In this document: positions 30,941 to 34,348 of the stretch, in pieces | Numbering within the stretch: the first letter of the stretch is position 1 | Layout: each line of letters opens with the position of its first letter | NCBI RefSeq assembly: GCF_029544075.1 | Contig: NZ_JAJQJH010000022.1 | Span: 1 to 34,348 of the forward strand | DNA length: 34,348 nt | DNA from: Chromohalobacter canadensis | GTDB lineage: Bacteria > Pseudomonadota > Gammaproteobacteria > Pseudomonadales > Halomonadaceae | Direction: 5' to 3' | Position numbers and translations under genes: made by a program | Notes under the pieces: generated by a model | Seen by the model: the letters and a program-made list of their open reading frames with translations, nothing else | Told to the model about the DNA's origin: nothing | Database searches by the model: none

Positions 30941-31558
30941 ATGATAAAAGCATTACGTCGTGCCGGTGACAGGCGGCGCCAACTGGGCGGGCATCACGCC
31001 TGGCGCTTCGAGCCGTATTGCGGCAGCGAGGTCATCGCATTGGATTGCGAGACCACCAATCTCGACCCGCGGCGCGCAGAGTTAGTAGCACTGGCGGCGG
31101 TCAAGGTGCGCGGTGGACGTGTCCTGACCAGCGAGTCGTTGGATCTGCGCCTCCAGCGGCCGGAGAGCTTGTCGGGCGACTCCATTCGCATTCATGGCTT
31201 GCGCGGCGTCGACCTGTGGGGCGGCGAGGCGTTGGGCGATGCACTCGACCGTTTGCTCGACTTCATCGGCAATCGTCCGTTGGTCGGCTGGTGCATCGAT
31301 TACGATGTGGCGGTCATCAATCGTCACTTGCGCCCGCGGACGGGGTTCGATCTACCCAATCGGACGCTGGATGTCTGCCGGCTGTATGCGCGTGAACGCC
31401 GGCGCGTGCAGCCAGACATCGAGCCGGATGTGCGTTTCGAGGCTATGAGCGAGGCCTTGGGCGTGCCGGTCATGGGGCGCCATACAGCGTTGGGCGATGC
31501 CGTGACCACGGCGCTGATGTATCTGCGCTTGTGCCACGGACGTGCGCTCAGTGCCTGA
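30941..31558 (+). CDS. DEDDh 3'-5' exonuclease-family protein
   Basis: 205 residues with the full DEDDh set: D35 and E37 in ALDCETTNLDP, D122 in WCIDYDVAVIN, and H181 with D186 in GRHTALGDA. This resembles the proofreading-exonuclease domain of DNA polymerase III epsilon, but the protein lacks the polymerase-binding tail and is not DnaQ. GGGAGG at 30930-30935 fixes the ATG at 30941; a frame open from 30863 overlaps the end of the DUF294 gene and is rejected. Pairing with a DUF294 gene is recurrent in acetate loci. The nucleic-acid or nucleotide substrate is unknown. Confidence 0.9.
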   Translation: MIKALRRAGDRRRQLGGHHAWRFEPYCGSEVIALDCETTNLDPRRAELVALAAVKVRGGRVLTSESLDLRLQRPESLSGDSIRIHGLRGVDLWGGEALGDALDRLLDFIGNRPLVGWCIDYDVAVINRHLRPRTGFDLPNRTLDVCRLYARERRRVQPDIEPDVRFEAMSEALGVPVMGRHTALGDAVTTALMYLRLCHGRALSA

Positions 31559-31645
31559 GCGGCCAGGCCTGACACTTCGTCGTTATGGCTTGCGGTGATA
31601 ACATGAGGAGCTTCACTCATCACGGCAGGCCAAAGCGCTATCGTC

Positions 31646-32500
31646 ATGCACGCACTCACCGGTCAAGACAAACTGGCATTCAATAAGTTGCAAAAACGCC
31701 TGCGGCGCCAGGTGGGAAACGCCATCGTCGATTACGGGATGATCCGTGACGGCGACAAGGTCATGGTATGCCTCTCCGGCGGCAAGGATTCCTACACCAT
31801 GTTGGATATCCTCATGAACCTGCAGCGTAATGCGCCGGTCTCGTTCGAGCTGGTGGCCGTCAATCTCGACCAGAAGCAGCCGGGATTCCCCGAGCACGTT
31901 TTGCCCGAATACCTGGATGGCGTGGGCGTGCCTTACCACATCGTCGAGCGTGATACCTATTCGGTGGTCAAGGAGAAGACCCCGGAAGGCAAGACCACCT
32001 GCGCGCTTTGCTCGCGGCTGCGGCGTGGCACGCTCTATGGATTCGCCGAAGAGATTGGCGCCAACAAGGTCGCGCTGGGTCATCACCGCGAGGACATGCT
32101 GGAGACGTTGTTCCTCAACATGTTCTTCGGCGGCACGCTCAAGTCCATGCCCCCCAAGCTACTCTCCGACGATAACAAGAATGTCGTCATCCGACCCTTG
32201 GCGTATTGCCGTGAGGCTGATATCGCCGAGTATGCCGAGTGGCGTGAGTTTCCGATCATTCCCTGCAATCTGTGCGGTTCGCAGCCCAATCTTCAGCGCC
32301 AGGTGGTGAAGGAGATGCTCGCGGAATGGGAAGAGAAACATCCCGGCCGTCTAGAGACGATGTTCAAGTCGATCACCAATGTGGCACCGTCGCAGCTGGC
32401 CGATGGCGACCTCTTCGATTTCGTGGGGTTGGAAGACAAGCAACGCGAGTTCCAGAGTAAACGCATCGAGACACTCGACGTGCTGACTCGCGAGGCGTAA
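31646..32500 (+). CDS. ttcA: tRNA 2-thiocytidine(32) synthetase TtcA
   Basis: ATP-dependent enzyme that thiolates cytidine 32 of certain tRNAs, using an oxygen-sensitive iron-sulfur cluster. The 284-residue product has the PP-loop SGGKDS (44-49), the cluster-binding cysteines CALC (C119, C122) and CNLC (C207, C210), and [11 protein letters not shown] (145-155). Length and motifs fit the full-length gammaproteobacterial enzyme. No convincing ribosome-binding site precedes the ATG. It converges with the FNR-type regulator gene, leaving a 3-nt gap, so the two transcripts must overlap. Confidence 0.97.
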   Translation: MHALTGQDKLAFNKLQKRLRRQVGNAIVDYGMIRDGDKVMVCLSGGKDSYTMLDILMNLQRNAPVSFELVAVNLDQKQPGFPEHVLPEYLDGVGVPYHIVERDTYSVVKEKTPEGKTTCALCSRLRRGTLYGFAEEIGANKVALGHHREDMLETLFLNMFFGGTLKSMPPKLLSDDNKNVVIRPLAYCREADIAEYAEWREFPIIPCNLCGSQPNLQRQVVKEMLAEWEEKHPGRLETMFKSITNVAPSQLADGDLFDFVGLEDKQREFQSKRIETLDVLTREA

Positions 32501-32503
32501 CGC

Positions 32504-33247
32504 TCACTCACGAAGCGATGCCTCGCCGCGCGCCACGGCAGCGAGGCGTTCGTACTCGAGCAGCGTGATCTCGCGGCGTGCCGCTTGGAGCAACCCGGCC
32601 TGCTGAAAACGGCTCATCAGGCGGCTGGTGGTTTCCACCGCCAGGCCGAGATGATTGCCGATATCGGCACGTGCCATGGGCAGGCGAAAGCGGGTGGGGG
32701 AGAAACCGCAGCGCTGGAAGCGGTGCGACACGTCGATGATGAAGCTGGCGAGACGGGCCTCTGCCGTGTGGCCGGCGAGCCGGCAAAGCCAATGCCGGTC
32801 GTCGTGAAGCTCGCGGCTCATGCTGCGGTAGAGCGCATGGCGCAGCTCGGGTAGATCAACGGAGAGGCGGTCCAGTTGATCGAAGGGAATCGCGCATACG
32901 GCAGTGGTTTCGAGCGCTTCGACGAGCCCCGGATGGCCACCGCTGGCGAGGCCATCCAGACCGACGAGTTCTCCGGGCAGGTAAAAGTGCGTGATGCGCT
33001 CCTCGCCGTGGGCTTGCGCGACGCTCTGCTTGAGGCTGCCGCAGCGTACCGCGAAGAGGTGCGTGAAAGGCGTCGTGGCGTCGAAAAGCGTTTCACCGCG
33101 CTGGAGAGGCGCGCGTCGCCGGATGATGGCGTCGAAGTCGTCAAGATCGTCAAGCCCCAGCGCCAGCGGAAGACACAACGAGTTGAGCCGGCATGTCTGA
33201 CAATGGGCATGCATCGGCGAGGCCGGAATGGCGGTGTCGTCGGTCAT
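32504..33247 (-). CDS. fnr: FNR/Anr-type oxygen-sensing transcription regulator
   Basis: 247 residues of the CRP/FNR superfamily. The four [4Fe-4S] cysteines of FNR are all present: C16, C19 and C25 in HCQTCRLNSLC, and C118 in ETTAVCAIPF. A cyclic-nucleotide-type barrel, a dimerisation helix and a C-terminal helix-turn-helix follow. The recognition helix has the ETTSR pattern corresponding to the E, S and R that read the TTGAT half site in E. coli FNR. AGGAG at 33256-33260 precedes the ATG by 8 nt. Pseudomonads call the homologue anr. I see no FNR box in its own upstream region. Confidence 0.93.
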   Translation of the reverse strand: MTDDTAIPASPMHAHCQTCRLNSLCLPLALGLDDLDDFDAIIRRRAPLQRGETLFDATTPFTHLFAVRCGSLKQSVAQAHGEERITHFYLPGELVGLDGLASGGHPGLVEALETTAVCAIPFDQLDRLSVDLPELRHALYRSMSRELHDDRHWLCRLAGHTAEARLASFIIDVSHRFQRCGFSPTRFRLPMARADIGNHLGLAVETTSRLMSRFQQAGLLQAARREITLLEYERLAAVARGEASLRE

Positions 33248-33271
33248 GGCGTTTTCTCCTAGGACGCGCCT

Positions 33272-33300
33272 ACCTTAGGGTAGCGTGTGAACCCCGTCAA
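33272..33300 (-). promoter_or_regulatory. Possible sigma70 promoter of the fnr-type gene
   Basis: On the minus strand TTGACG (33300-33295) and a weak TAAGGT (33277-33272) are 17 nt apart. The -10 overlaps a CTACC-TTAG-GGTAG inverted repeat (33270-33283), which could be an operator. The -10 match is poor, so the call is tentative. Confidence 0.4.
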
Positions 33301-33345
33301 AGCCGCATAGTGACGCACCCTGCCACCCAATGAGACACGGCTGAT

Positions 33346-34083
33346 ATGAGCTTCGAAAATGCCTATGCCGCGACGCCTTGCTCGCTGACGTCACTGCACG
33401 AGAGCGGCATATCGTCCACCATCGCGGCGCAGCATCATTATCTGGATGGCCTTGGCCCTCTAGAAGTGCGTGGCATGCCGCGTGTGGGACGCTTGTTGCT
33501 GACCCACGGCGCCGGGGCAGGGCAGACGTCGCGCTTCATGCAGCGCTTGCGTGAGTCGCTGGCGCTGCATGGCATACAGGTTTGGGCCATCGACTTCGCC
33601 TACATGCAGCGAGTATGGCATGAAAATCGTCGGCGTCCGCCGCCGCGTATCGAGAATCTGGTCGACGAACTGGCCGCATGGCGAGACACGTTGACGCCGC
33701 TTGCCGGCGAAGCGCCATCGCTGCTGTGGCTGGGGGGTAAGTCGATGGGTGGGCGCGTGGCGAGTTTGCTGGCGGCGCGTGACGAGGCGCCGGGCCTGGC
33801 GTTATTCGGTTATCCGTTTCATCCCCCCGGCAAGCCCGAGCGCACTCGGCTGGCGCATTGGCCGAATTTGACCTGTCCCACCCGGGTATTGCAAGGCACG
33901 CGGGACCCGTTCGGGGCGGAGGGCGAAGTTCGTGGATATGCCTTGCCGGCGACGGCGCATGTGCATTTTCTCGATGATGGTGATCATGATTGGCAGCCGC
34001 GACGGCGGACTGGGCATGATCAGGCGTCGTTGATTGAGGAAGCAGCGCGTGTCGTGGCCGCCGCCATGTCAGCAAGTGAATGA
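33346..34083 (+). CDS. Alpha/beta-hydrolase of the KANL3/TEX30-like family
   Basis: 245 residues with a small alpha/beta-hydrolase fold. LLLTHGAGAGQ (50-60) supplies the oxyanion-loop segment, GGKSMGGR (130-137) is the nucleophile elbow with S133, and D187 (GTRDPFG) and H214 (DGDHDW) complete a plausible catalytic triad. The pattern matches the prokaryotic relatives of TEX30/KANL3, for which no substrate is established. The first 40 residues are less conserved-looking, and no clear ribosome-binding site precedes the ATG at 33346, so a start further in is possible. Divergent from the fnr-type gene and followed by a tRNA promoter. Confidence 0.75.
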   Translation: MSFENAYAATPCSLTSLHESGISSTIAAQHHYLDGLGPLEVRGMPRVGRLLLTHGAGAGQTSRFMQRLRESLALHGIQVWAIDFAYMQRVWHENRRRPPPRIENLVDELAAWRDTLTPLAGEAPSLLWLGGKSMGGRVASLLAARDEAPGLALFGYPFHPPGKPERTRLAHWPNLTCPTRVLQGTRDPFGAEGEVRGYALPATAHVHFLDDGDHDWQPRRRTGHDQASLIEEAARVVAAAMSASE

Positions 34084-34102
34084 ATCAGATGAATGTAATC
34101 GG

Positions 34103-34130
34103 TTGACTTTCCACAGCCTCTCTGTAGAAT
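34103..34130 (+). promoter_or_regulatory. Sigma70 promoter of the tRNA-Val/tRNA-Asp unit
   Basis: TTGACT (34103-34108) and TAGAAT (34125-34130) are separated by 16 nt, each matching the consensus at five of six positions. A start near 34137 would give a 12-nt leader before tRNA-Val. Confidence 0.85.
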
Positions 34131-34148
34131 GCAGCGCCACGTGACCAG

Positions 34149-34224
34149 GGGTGGTTAGCTCAGTTGGAAGAGCACCAGCCTTACAAGCTGGGGGTCACTG
34201 GTTCGAGCCCAGTACCACCCACCA
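34149..34224 (+). tRNA. tRNA-Val (anticodon UAC)
   Basis: 76-nt cloverleaf: acceptor GGGTGGT with ACCACCC, D arm GCTC/GAGC, anticodon stem CCAGC/GCTGG with loop CTTACAA (anticodon TAC), T arm ACTGG-TTCGAGC-CCAGT and encoded CCA at 34222-34224. It is the first gene of a tRNA operon continuing with tRNA-Asp. Confidence 0.98.
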
Positions 34225-34274
34225 TTACGCGAAATGCGTTTCTAGTGATGGGGACACGTGAAGAAGAATGTAGC

Positions 34275-34348
34275 GGACCGGTAGTTCAGTTGGTTAGAAT
34301 GCCGGCCTGTCACGCCGGAGGTCGCGGGTTCGAGTCCCGTCCGGTCCG
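34275..34348 (+). tRNA. tRNA-Asp (anticodon GUC), cut at the window end
   Basis: Acceptor GGACCGG pairs with CCGGTCC, and the anticodon loop CTGTCAC reads GTC. The T arm GCGGG-TTCGAGT-CCCGT is complete. The sequence stops at the discriminator G, so the CCA lies beyond the window. It follows tRNA-Val by 50 nt with no terminator between. Confidence 0.97.

Overview
This window looks like core chromosome of a moderately halophilic gammaproteobacterium, most probably a Halomonadaceae member (Halomonas/Chromohalobacter type). The basis is GC-rich coding sequence, gammaproteobacterial versions of AceE, AceF, PlsB, FNR, TtcA and RsmJ, very acidic inter-domain linkers in AceF, and a complete Pseudomonas/Vibrio-type CrbS/CrbR acetate module. 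No phage, transposon, CRISPR array or integrase was seen.

Layout. 1-347: three identical tRNA-Lys(UUU) genes in tandem, then a terminator. 403-3181: NAD biosynthesis genes nadA (+) and nadC (-) end to end, with ampD (+) divergent from nadC. 3494-8416: aceE and aceF, the E1 and E2 subunits of pyruvate dehydrogenase, with two hairpins between them and a terminator after aceF. 8710-11846: adk, tsaB, uppP and rsmJ (+), the last two overlapping by ATGA. 11870-16835: plsB (-), a ClsB-type phospholipase D/cardiolipin synthase (+), a YecA/YgfB (UPF0149) protein (-) and SprT (+).

16870-31558 is the most coherent block: acetate uptake and activation with its own two-component control. It holds acs and the LuxR-type regulator crbR (+). 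On the minus strand lie the sensor kinase crbS, an unrecognised 171-residue membrane protein, a VC_2705/ActP-type symporter and its small DUF4212 subunit. On the plus strand follow a cNMP/CBS/DUF294 protein and a DEDDh exonuclease. A manganese operon, mntH-mntR with palindromic operators, sits between crbR and crbS. A TACCAA-type motif lies 38-39 nt before a -10-like hexamer at both acs and the symporter operon, which fits shared CrbR activation. The expected circuit is: CrbS (symporter fused to a histidine kinase) phosphorylates CrbR, CrbR activates acs and the symporter genes, acetate enters by the symporter and becomes acetyl-CoA by Acs, the same product as pyruvate dehydrogenase upstream.

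31646-34348: ttcA (+) and an FNR/Anr regulator (-) converge with a 3-nt gap, then an alpha/beta hydrolase (+), then a promoter, tRNA-Val(UAC) and a tRNA-Asp(GUC) cut by the window edge.

No wholly new system is evident. The best leads are the unrecognised 171-residue membrane protein inside the acetate operon, the shared promoter motif and operon architecture of the CrbS/R block, a 14-bp tandem repeat ahead of ampD, an EF-hand-like loop in the symporter insertion, and the hairpins between aceE and aceF.
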